Shown in pieces: positions 1 to 9,249 of a stretch of DNA of 39,736 nucleotides. The DNA is taken from the NCBI GenBank assembly GCA_018433775.1, contig JAHDQN010000067.1, positions 1 through 39,736 of the forward strand, read 5' to 3'. This DNA comes from Deltaproteobacteria bacterium. Its GTDB lineage: Bacteria; Desulfobacterota; Desulfomonilia; UBA1062. A program made the translations under genes and the position numbers. Within the stretch, counting starts at the first letter, position 1, and each line of letters opens with the position of its first letter. The notes beneath the pieces were generated by a model. The model searched no databases. It was not told the DNA's origin and saw nothing but the letters and a program-made list of their open reading frames with translations.

Positions 1-1
1 G

Positions 2-400
2 ATCACGGCTGCCAGCAACGAGCAGAACGCAGGCGCCGACCAGATCAACTCCGCCATCCAGCAGCTCAACCAGGTCGTCCAGCAGAACGCCTCGGCATCC
101 GAAGAGATGTCGTCCACCGCTGAAGAACTCTCCTCACAGGCCCTCCAGCTCCAGGACACCATCGCGTTCTTCAAGGTCGGCGACACCGGTTCCAGAAAAG
201 CGGCCTGGACCCAGGGCGCTTCCGGCACACAGAAGATCCCGGACAATGGAAAGGCCAAGGGATCTCATCTCGCTCACCGCGATGCGCCAAAGGTACCGTC
301 CGGCTCTTCTCACGGGGTACGTCCCTCGGGTGTAAACATCAGCCTGGACGATGCCGATAGCAAGAGTGACTCCAAGGACAGCGAGTTCGAGCGTTACTGA
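2..400 (+). CDS. Methyl-accepting chemotaxis protein, C-terminal part (5' truncated by the window edge)
   Basis: The reading frame is open from base 2 and stops at 398-400, so only the last 132 codons are seen. The first part reads as the distal arm of an MCP cytoplasmic coiled coil, with the usual run [20 protein letters not shown], then [21 protein letters not shown] and the common tail TIAFFKV. A basic, low-complexity linker of about 70 residues follows, ending in EFERY. That pentapeptide fits the family pattern x-[aromatic]-x-x-[aromatic] used by MCPs to tether CheR and CheB. The gene sits 18 bp ahead of cheW and leads a chemotaxis operon, so it is probably the receptor, or one of the receptors, feeding the CheA encoded downstream. 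Its sensor domain lies outside the window and the ligand is unknown. Confidence 0.93.
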   Translation: MTAASNEQNAGADQINSAIQQLNQVVQQNASASEEMSSTAEELSSQALQLQDTIAFFKVGDTGSRKAAWTQGASGTQKIPDNGKAKGSHLAHRDAPKVPSGSSHGVRPSGVNISLDDADSKSDSKDSEFERY

Positions 401-418
401 AGAGACGAGGAGAAAGTC

Positions 419-967
419 ATGAGCGTACAAGGAATAACTGAGACAACCCAGTATCTCTCGTTCCACCTCGACGAGGAGGAATTCGCCCTGGAGATCACCC
501 GGGTCAGGGAGGTGCTGGACTTCACGCGGATCACCAAGGTGCCCCAGTCGCCGCCCTTCATGCGTGGCGTGATCAACCTGCGGGGCACCGTGGTGCCGGT
601 GGTGGACCTCAAGGACAAGTTCGGCATCGGGAACACGGATAAAACCGTCAATACCCGGATCATCATCTGCGAGATCGACGTGGACGGCGACATGACCACC
701 TTGGGAGCACTGGCCGACTCGGTGCACGAGGTCATGGAAATCGAGCCCGAGCACATCGAGCCCGCGCCCAAGATCGGCACCCGGCTCAACACCGAGTTCT
801 TAAGGGGCATGGGCAAACGCGATGAAGAGTTCATCATGATCCTCGACATCGACAGGGTGTTCTCCGCAGACGAGATCTCGCTCGTCAGCCAGTCATCACC
901 GGGTGCGGCCGCCTGCGGCCGCCAGGAGGAGCTCCGGGAGATCTGTTCACCGGAGATTCCGGGATAA
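419..967 (+). CDS. cheW: Chemotaxis coupling protein CheW
   Basis: CheW bridges MCP receptors and the CheA kinase in the cytoplasmic signalling array. The 182-aa product has the full CheW fold: an N-terminal strand YLSFHLDEEEFALEITRVREVL, the receptor and kinase contact segment PQSPPFMRGVINLRGTVVPVVDLK, and the closing strand EFIMILDIDRVFS. The ATG at 419 follows a GACGAGGAG Shine-Dalgarno stretch. The last 24 or so residues, beginning SSPGAAACGRQEEL, extend beyond the usual CheW end and are partly encoded by two adjacent copies of TGCGGCCGCC (904-923), so the tail may be a recent extension. The gene is followed by a GC-rich stem-loop before cheR. Confidence 0.96.
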   Translation: MSVQGITETTQYLSFHLDEEEFALEITRVREVLDFTRITKVPQSPPFMRGVINLRGTVVPVVDLKDKFGIGNTDKTVNTRIIICEIDVDGDMTTLGALADSVHEVMEIEPEHIEPAPKIGTRLNTEFLRGMGKRDEEFIMILDIDRVFSADEISLVSQSSPGAAACGRQEELREICSPEIPG

Positions 968-981
968 GTCAGCCCCCTTTA

Positions 982-1019
982 CCGCCGGCCGGCCGTGTCT
1001 TGTAACGGCTGGCCGGCGG
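982..1019 (+). other. GC-rich stem-loop between cheW and cheR
   Basis: CCGCCGGCCGGCCG (982-995) pairs with CGGCTGGCCGGCGG (1006-1019) across a 10-nt loop. The 14-bp stem has a single G-U wobble at 991/1010. No T-run follows. It is the only sizeable gap in the otherwise overlapping chemotaxis operon and lies 37 nt before the cheR ATG. It could protect the upstream mRNA end, attenuate transcription, or separate MCP-cheW levels from the rest. The role is inferred; the structure is seen directly. Confidence 0.7.
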
Positions 1020-1056
1020 ATTGAAGAGACAAAGAAAAGAGAAAGCTTCAAGGCAG

Positions 1057-3541
<2,485 letters not shown>

Positions 3542-3546
3542 AGGAA

Positions 3547-5382
3547 ATGAAAATACGACAATTCACCAGGATCATCAGAAACGGCCATACTGACGGCGGA
3601 GACGTAAAAGACCGCTCCGGCAAGGCAGCGGCGGACTCCTGGATCAGGACGCTCTCACGGGTCTCGGAGAGTCTGAGCACGCTCGAGACCAAAACCGAGC
3701 AGGACTTTCTCCAGATCGGGGAGAAGCTCCAGGATTTTCACCAGCGGTCCACTGAAATGGCCGAGACGGCCTCCCGGGTACTGGGCCTCATGACCGGCAA
3801 GGAAGTTCACCAGTCGGTCGGTTCGCTCATGGATATCATCGAGGAACTGCGGCGCCACCTGGACACGTCCCGGAATCATTCCGAAAGGACCTCGCAGGTG
3901 CTCGGGCAGTATTACGACACCCTGCGGTCCGTGTCTTCGTCCCTGGAGGATTTCAAGCTCCTTGTGCTCAACCTGCGGATGCTGGGATTCTTCACCCGGG
4001 TGGAAAACGTTCACCTCTTCACCAGTGATACGGGGTTCAGCTCGCTCACCGACGACGTGAAAAACCTCTCGGAGAGCGTCAGGGAAAAATCCATCGAGAT
4101 GAAGAGAAAGACCGACACCCTTCTGGTCACCATCAGCAAAACTCTCTCGGACATGTCGGCCTCTCAGAAGGCCCAGAGAATGCAGACCGGAATGATGCTC
4201 CAGCACATCGAATCGAACCACGCGATCCTGAGCACGAAAACCGAAAACGCGACCAGCAGTGCACACCGCATTGCACGGAGCGCCGGGGAGATCACCGGAA
4301 ACATTGAAGAAATCGTGTCGGGTCTGCAGTTCCACGATATCACCCGGCAGCAGATCGGTCATGTCAGAGAGGCCCTCGAAGGTATCACTGCGGACATGGA
4401 GGCAGGGGAGAAACCTCTTCCGCAGCTCGCAGGCATCTCGGCGGAGATCTGTGCTCTCCAGACCCTGCAGCTTTCCCAGTCTCAGGACGAGTTTTTCAGC
4501 GCGGTGAAGGACATCCTGGCCAACCTGGGAAGCATAGCCCGGAACGTGAAGGAGATCATGCACGAAGCCAATGCCGTGGCCTGGGCGTCGGACTACGAAG
4601 GCATCAGCTTCATGGAGGAGATCGACTCGGGCATCTCGTCGGTTCTCACCGCCCTTGATCAGGATATCTCGGAACAATCGCGCCTGACCTCCACCATCAG
4701 GTCGGTCAGCGACATGGTTTCGGAGATGTCGCATTTTGTCAAAGAGATCGAAGACCTGGGCCTGAATCTCCAGCTCATCGCCCTGAACGCCCGGATCAAA
4801 GCGGCCCATATCGGCAGCGAGGGCGCCGCCCTGGACACCATCTCGGGCAGTATTTACGAGCTTTCGAAAAATTCGCGTTCGGATACCCTCGCGCTCTCGG
4901 GCACCCTGGCCGAGGTGGGAGAAGCGGCCCAATCCTTTGACCAAGACCTGGAGGCGATACAGGAAGACCAGCAGGGACAGGTGGAAAGACTCATGAACAG
5001 CCTCAGGTCCATCATCGCCTCGCTCCACGAGGTAAACACCCGGGTCATGGCCGCTGTCGCAGACATGAACGGCCAGGGCGACACACTCGCGCGGGACATC
5101 ACCTCCATGATCCGCGAGATCACGGTGCACCAGGAGGTGAACGAGGCCCTGACCGAAGCCCGGGAACGCCTCGGGCAGGTCGCGGACGGCATCGCAGCCG
5201 CCTTCCCCGATCACGACAGGTCCGCCGCCGAAACCTACCTCAAGGCCCTGGACGGGCGCTACACCATGGAGAGCGAGCGGGACGTCCATTTCAAGCATAT
5301 GGAGCGGAAAACCGAAAGGGTGCATGTCAGCCCGGAACGCCCGGCCGGAGGAGATCTGGGCGATAATGTGGAGTTGTTTTGA
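3547..5382 (+). CDS. Soluble MCP-like signalling protein with a CheZ-like D-x3-Q motif
   Basis: This 611-aa protein is almost entirely predicted helix and coiled coil, with no signal peptide, membrane span or HAMP domain, so it should be cytoplasmic. Around residues 260-270 it reads LQFHDITRQQI. The spacing of D264 and Q268 and the F-x-D-[LI]-T-x-Q pattern match the active-site helix of CheZ phosphatases (FQDLTGQ in E. coli). Residues 390-450 resemble a decayed MCP tip (LNLQLIALNARIKAAHIGSEGAAL). The C-terminus ends LGDNVELF, an acidic-hydrophobic tail faintly like the CheY-binding tail of CheZ. The gene follows cheB by 5 bp and precedes STAS, cheY and cheA, so it belongs to the pathway. A role in CheY-P dephosphorylation or as a soluble array component is inferred. 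The ATG at 3547 follows GAGGAA very closely. Confidence 0.8.
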   Translation: MKIRQFTRIIRNGHTDGGDVKDRSGKAAADSWIRTLSRVSESLSTLETKTEQDFLQIGEKLQDFHQRSTEMAETASRVLGLMTGKEVHQSVGSLMDIIEELRRHLDTSRNHSERTSQVLGQYYDTLRSVSSSLEDFKLLVLNLRMLGFFTRVENVHLFTSDTGFSSLTDDVKNLSESVREKSIEMKRKTDTLLVTISKTLSDMSASQKAQRMQTGMMLQHIESNHAILSTKTENATSSAHRIARSAGEITGNIEEIVSGLQFHDITRQQIGHVREALEGITADMEAGEKPLPQLAGISAEICALQTLQLSQSQDEFFSAVKDILANLGSIARNVKEIMHEANAVAWASDYEGISFMEEIDSGISSVLTALDQDISEQSRLTSTIRSVSDMVSEMSHFVKEIEDLGLNLQLIALNARIKAAHIGSEGAALDTISGSIYELSKNSRSDTLALSGTLAEVGEAAQSFDQDLEAIQEDQQGQVERLMNSLRSIIASLHEVNTRVMAAVADMNGQGDTLARDITSMIREITVHQEVNEALTEARERLGQVADGIAAAFPDHDRSAAETYLKALDGRYTMESERDVHFKHMERKTERVHVSPERPAGGDLGDNVELF

Positions 5383-5425
5383 ATACGGGCAAGAAAATGG
5401 CAGAGGCTCGCAAAGGAGATCTGTG

Positions 5426-5782
5426 ATGGGAAATATCACTTGGCAGGACAAGGCAGAAGGAAGGGGCAGGACCCTGACACTGGAAGGGGCGCTCACCATC
5501 GAAACGGCATCGGAACTGAAACACGTCCTTCTTCAGGCCCTGGAGACGGCAGAACCCCTTGAGATGGACATGAGCGCGGTGGAGTCGCTCGATCTGGCGT
5601 GCGTGCAGGTGCTCTGCTCGGCACACTGTTCTTTTCACCAGGCGAACCGGAAAATGACCCTTGCCGGAGAAATCCCCGCAGGAATCCATGCCGCGCTGGA
5701 GGCCCTGGCCATCAGCCCCGATGCATGCGACTCACCCTGCACCCCGGAGTGCCCGTGGAAAAAGGGAGAAGGTCATGAGTAA
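5426..5782 (+). CDS. STAS-domain protein of the chemotaxis operon
   Basis: The 118-aa product is a single STAS (anti-sigma-factor-antagonist-like) domain: LTLEGALTIETASELKHVLLQAL, then LEMDMSAVESLDLACVQVLCSAH. The ATG at 5426 has a good AAGGAG site seven bases upstream. At the loop where SpoIIAA-type proteins have D-S-S-G with the phosphorylated serine, this protein has D56-L57-A58-C59, so classical serine phosphorylation at that spot is unlikely. The tail ACDSPCTPECPW contains three spaced cysteines; I recall a similar Cys-Trp tail in other chemotaxis-linked STAS proteins. The end overlaps the cheY start by 8 bp, pointing to coupled expression. It may act as a scaffold or interaction module in the signalling array; the exact function is unknown. 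Confidence 0.85.
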   Translation: MGNITWQDKAEGRGRTLTLEGALTIETASELKHVLLQALETAEPLEMDMSAVESLDLACVQVLCSAHCSFHQANRKMTLAGEIPAGIHAALEALAISPDACDSPCTPECPWKKGEGHE

Positions 5783-6140
5783 AAAGATATTGACCGTGGA
5801 CGATTCGGCAAGCATCCGGCAGATGGTCTCCTTTACTCTCAAAAAAGAAGGGTATGAGGTGATCGAGGCCTCCGACGGCAAAGATGCGCTGTCCAAAATC
5901 GGCTCAGGAGTGGTGAGCATGGTGATCACGGACCTGCACATGCCAAACATGAACGGGATCGAGCTCATCAAGGCCCTGCGCACCAATCCTTCGTACAAGT
6001 TCACGCCCATCGTCATGCTCACCACCGAATCCCATCAGGACAAGAAGGACTCGGGCAGACAGGCGGGCGCGACCGGCTGGATCGTGAAGCCTTTCAAGCC
6101 CGAGCAGCTTATCGCCGTGGTGAAAAGGCTGCTCGGATAA
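5775..6140 (+). CDS. cheY: Chemotaxis response regulator CheY
   Basis: This is a stand-alone 121-aa receiver domain that carries the CheA signal to the motility machinery. All key residues are visible: D9 and D10, phospho-acceptor D53 in MVITDLHMP, T83 in VMLTTES and K105 in WIVKPF. No output domain is present. The N-terminus MSKKILTVDDSASIRQMVSFTLKKEGYEV is typical of the CheY proteins found in deltaproteobacterial-type clusters. The ATG at 5775 lies inside the end of the STAS gene, with AAGGGAGAAGG as ribosome binding site. It may act on a flagellar switch or on type IV pili; nothing in the window settles which, although pil genes lie about 18 kb away. Confidence 0.96.
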   Translation: MSKKILTVDDSASIRQMVSFTLKKEGYEVIEASDGKDALSKIGSGVVSMVITDLHMPNMNGIELIKALRTNPSYKFTPIVMLTTESHQDKKDSGRQAGATGWIVKPFKPEQLIAVVKRLLG

Positions 6141-6186
6141 TTTTCAGGAGACACGAGACGAGTTCTCATTTTCAGGAGATATGCAT

Positions 6187-8313
6187 ATGGACGCACAGAA
6201 ACAGCTCTACCGTGAAGAGGCATTCGAGCTGCTGGCCGATCTCGAGGAGGCACTCATCGAGCTGGAGCAGCAGCCGGGCGACCTGGATACCGTGAACCGG
6301 ATTTTCCGGGCCATGCACACCATCAAGGGATCCGGGGCCATGTTCGGCTTCGACGATATCGCATCGTTCACCCATACCATCGAGACGGTATACGACCTCA
6401 TCCGCGAGGAAAAGCTTTCCGTCGACGAAGAGCTTATCAGCCTGACCTTGCGGTCCTGCGACCAGATCAAGGTCATGCTGAATGCGTCTCAGGGGGGAGA
6501 GGAGGCGGACGCCACTCTTGCCGAGGAGATCACCGCCTCGTTCAAGAAGCTCATCTCCTCAGGGGAGGACACCGCCCCGGAGCAGGATGCTCCCCGCCCG
6601 GCAGACTCCGCCTCGGAGCAGGGGGATGACCTGAAGGCGGAAACCACCTACCGCATCCGTTTCAAGCCCCATCACGAGCTGTTCCAGAACGGGACCAACC
6701 CCATCCCCCTGCTGAACGAGATCAGGGGGCTCGGCCACGCGCACGTCATCTGCCACCTCAAGGAGCTTCCCGGCCTGAAGGACCTGGACCCCGAGGCATG
6801 CTACACCTACTGGGACATCATCCTCACCACGGACAAGGATGCCGACGCCATCCGCGACGTGTTCATCTTCGTGGAGCACATCAGCGACGTCGAGGTGACC
6901 AAGATCGACGACTACAGCGAGATCGATCACGAGGAGTACAAGAAGATCGGAGAGATCCTCTTCGACCGGGGAGACATCAGCCTGAGCGACCTGGAGAGCA
7001 TTCTGGGCAGGCAGAAGAGGATCGGGGAGCTGCTCGTGGAATCGGGCAAGGCCCGCCGCTCCGAGGTGCAGTCCGCCCTGATGGAGCAGGAGCATGTGCG
7101 CAGTCTGCGCAAAAAGCGCATGGGCAACCTGTCCGGAGATACCGCATCCAGCATCAGGGTGGCCTCCCACAAGCTCGATTCCCTGGTGAACCTGGTGGGC
7201 GAGCTGGTCACCGTACAGGCGAGGCTCACCCAGCTTTCCGCCCAGAGAAACGACACCGATCTCACCCTGGTTTCCGAAGAGGTGGAACGCCTGACTGCCG
7301 AGCTCAGGGACAATGCCATGGGCATCCGCATGCTCCCCATCGGGACCACCTTCGCCAAGTTCAAGCGCCTGGTGAGAGACCTTTCCACGGAGCTGGGTAA
7401 GGAGGTGGACTTCACCACCTCAGGCGAGGAAACCGAGCTCGACAAGACCGTGATCGACCGTCTCGGCGACCCCCTGGTCCACCTCATCCGCAACAGCATC
7501 GACCACGGCATCGAATCGCCTGAGAAAAGAGCGGCCGCGGGAAAACCCGCGGAAGGGACCATCCGCCTGACCGCGGAGCATTCCGGTGCCCATGTGCTCA
7601 TCTCGGTGAGCGATGATGGGGCCGGCCTCGACACCGAGGCCATCCGGGCCAAGGCCATGGAAAAGGGCCTCATCAGCCCTGATGCAAGTTTGAGCGAAAA
7701 GGAGATCTTCGAGCTCATCCTCGCGCCCGGCTTTTCGACCGCCCGGAGTGTATCCAAGGTCTCGGGCAGGGGCGTGGGGATGGACGTGGTGACCAGCAGC
7801 ATCGAGTCGTTCGGCGGCACCGTGGAGATCGCATCCGCGAAAGGCAAAGGAACGACCATCACCCTGAAACTTCCGCTCACCCTTGCCATCATCGACGGCC
7901 TGCTGGTGACCATATCCGACGAATACTTCGTCATGCCCCTCAATGCCGTGGTGGAGTGCGTGGAGCTCAGCGCCGACGACCGGCGGCACGCCCACGGCAG
8001 AAATCTGGCCCGGGTCCGGGACGAGATCGTGCCCTATATCCCCTTGCGGGAGGTCTTCTCGCTCGACGGAGACGATCCGGCAATCGAGCAGGTGGTGGTC
8101 ACCGAGATCGGCGAGCGCCGGATCGGCTTCGTGGTGGACAAGGTCGTGGGCCAGCACCAGACCGTGATCAAGAACCTGGGCAAGTTCCTCAGGCACGTGG
8201 AAGGCGTGTCCGGGGCCACCATCATGGGTGACGGCACCGTAGCACTGATCCTCGACATCAACAAGCTCACCCAGCAGGCGGAATTTACGGAGAACTCCCT
8301 GACAATCCATTAG
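6187..8313 (+). CDS. cheA: Chemotaxis histidine kinase CheA with MshEN-like repeats
   Basis: CheA autophosphorylates under receptor and CheW control and passes phosphate to CheY and CheB. The 708-aa product has an N-terminal Hpt domain with H44 in AMHTIKGSG; a P2-like domain (about 152-240); an unusual insert (253-301) of two 24-residue repeats; the dimerisation helices (about 321-375); an ATPase domain with N-box HLIRNSIDHGIE, DDGAGLD and SGRGVGMDVV; and a C-terminal CheW-like domain (about 560-700). Each repeat follows [RK]-I-G-x-x-L-x3-G-x6-[LV]-x3-L-x2-Q, the pattern of MshEN/GspE N-terminal domains, some of which bind cyclic di-GMP. The ATG at 6187 is chosen over 6181 because AGGAG at 6174-6178 is then eight bases away. 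It is the last gene of the operon. Confidence 0.96.
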   Translation: MDAQKQLYREEAFELLADLEEALIELEQQPGDLDTVNRIFRAMHTIKGSGAMFGFDDIASFTHTIETVYDLIREEKLSVDEELISLTLRSCDQIKVMLNASQGGEEADATLAEEITASFKKLISSGEDTAPEQDAPRPADSASEQGDDLKAETTYRIRFKPHHELFQNGTNPIPLLNEIRGLGHAHVICHLKELPGLKDLDPEACYTYWDIILTTDKDADAIRDVFIFVEHISDVEVTKIDDYSEIDHEEYKKIGEILFDRGDISLSDLESILGRQKRIGELLVESGKARRSEVQSALMEQEHVRSLRKKRMGNLSGDTASSIRVASHKLDSLVNLVGELVTVQARLTQLSAQRNDTDLTLVSEEVERLTAELRDNAMGIRMLPIGTTFAKFKRLVRDLSTELGKEVDFTTSGEETELDKTVIDRLGDPLVHLIRNSIDHGIESPEKRAAAGKPAEGTIRLTAEHSGAHVLISVSDDGAGLDTEAIRAKAMEKGLISPDASLSEKEIFELILAPGFSTARSVSKVSGRGVGMDVVTSSIESFGGTVEIASAKGKGTTITLKLPLTLAIIDGLLVTISDEYFVMPLNAVVECVELSADDRRHAHGRNLARVRDEIVPYIPLREVFSLDGDDPAIEQVVVTEIGERRIGFVVDKVVGQHQTVIKNLGKFLRHVEGVSGATIMGDGTVALILDINKLTQQAEFTENSLTIH

Positions 8314-8413
8314 TACTACGGTGGTAATCAGTCATGGAGCCACACATCATGGGGGTCGTGGATTGATCGACGGGCGGCCTTGATACTCCGGTCGCGCCTC
8401 TGGTGACAAGATT

Positions 8414-8457
8414 GCTGTAAACTCGGTATATCTGCGAATCGTCGGTTTGTTTACAGC
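8414..8457. other. 9-bp inverted repeat between convergent cheA and pncA
   Basis: GCTGTAAAC (8414-8422) is repeated inverted as GTTTACAGC (8449-8457) with 26 nt between, immediately before the pncA stop codon on the other strand. It is the only clear structure in the 146-bp convergent gap. It could form a transcript-end structure for either gene or be a protein-binding site. It has no T-run. Confidence 0.4.
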
Positions 8458-8459
8458 GC

Positions 8460-9155
8460 CTAGCCCGGCAGGAGATCGCCTGAGCGGACAAAGCGGACCC
8501 CCTTGCCCGACATGGTGTCCAGGGCGCTGGAAAGGCTGTCCGGAGGCGAGCCCACCGGCCTGGCGAGGTCGGGGATGACACAGACCTCGTATCCCAGGTC
8601 GCGGCCGTGGGACGCGGTGAAGAAAACACAGTAGTCCAGGGCGAGGCCGCAGACGAAGAGCCGCCTCGTGCCCCGGTCTCTGAGGTAACCGTCCAGGCCT
8701 GTCCGGGTTTTGCCATCGTTTTCCAGAAACCCTGAGTAGCTGTCGATATCCCGGTGATAACCCTTGCGGATCACGGCATGAGCCAAGCGGGTTTCCAGGT
8801 CCTTGTGAAAGCTTGCCCCGTGGCTCCCCTGCACGCAGTGGTCGGGCCAAAGGACCGGGCCGATTCCTTGTGCATCGAAGGGGTCATAGGGACTCATTCC
8901 CGGGTGGGCTGAGGCAAAGGAGCGATGATCTGCGGGATGCCAGTCCTGGGTGAGCACCACGGGGAGGTCGGATCGGTTGAAGAGCTCCATCACCCGGTTG
9001 ATCCCCTCGATGATGACGTCTCCCTCCCGTACGGCCAGTGCCCCCCCGGGGATGAAATCGTTCTGCATGTCGATGACCGCCAGGGCATCACCGGAGGCAG
9101 GATTGCCTGTTTTCACGTAAACCAGATCTTTCAGTTTCACGGCATATTCCTCCAT
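8460..9155 (-). CDS. pncA: Nicotinamidase (isochorismatase-like hydrolase)
   Basis: The enzyme deamidates nicotinamide to nicotinate for NAD salvage. The 231-aa product shows the nicotinamidase signature AVIDMQNDFIPGGALAV with catalytic D29, K131 in IRKGYH and nucleophile C176 in GLALDYCVFFTA. The metal-site region QDWHPADHRSFA (D71, H73) and WPDHCVQGSHGA (H106) is complete, which separates it from ordinary isochorismatases. The ATG at 9155 (MEEYAVKLKDL) is the first good start for the domain. An upstream in-frame start would add 21 residues and run into the likely promoter. The gene lies 94 bp downstream of the MFS gene with its own candidate promoter, so it may be transcribed separately. 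Confidence 0.9.
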   Translation of the reverse strand: MEEYAVKLKDLVYVKTGNPASGDALAVIDMQNDFIPGGALAVREGDVIIEGINRVMELFNRSDLPVVLTQDWHPADHRSFASAHPGMSPYDPFDAQGIGPVLWPDHCVQGSHGASFHKDLETRLAHAVIRKGYHRDIDSYSGFLENDGKTRTGLDGYLRDRGTRRLFVCGLALDYCVFFTASHGRDLGYEVCVIPDLARPVGSPPDSLSSALDTMSGKGVRFVRSGDLLPG

Positions 9156-9183
9156 AACCCGGCATTTTTTAACGTCCGGATAG

Positions 9184-9212
9184 AGAATAGAAATATCCCG
9201 GACCCGGATCAA
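9184..9212 (-). promoter_or_regulatory. Candidate sigma70-type promoter for pncA
   Basis: On the minus strand TTGATC (9212-9207) is followed after exactly 17 bp by TATTCT (9189-9184), giving 4/6 matches in each hexamer. A start about 7 nt further on would leave a leader of about 20 nt before the pncA ATG. This is sequence resemblance only. Confidence 0.35.
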
Positions 9213-9249
9213 CCGCAAATTTTTTCAAGCAGACGCCCCCTAAGCCGGT

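Noticed and set aside
8414..8457. Possible integron attC-like site formed by the inverted repeat
   Set aside because: The arms do not contain the RYYYAAC/GTTRRRY core pair, and no integrase or gene cassette is nearby.
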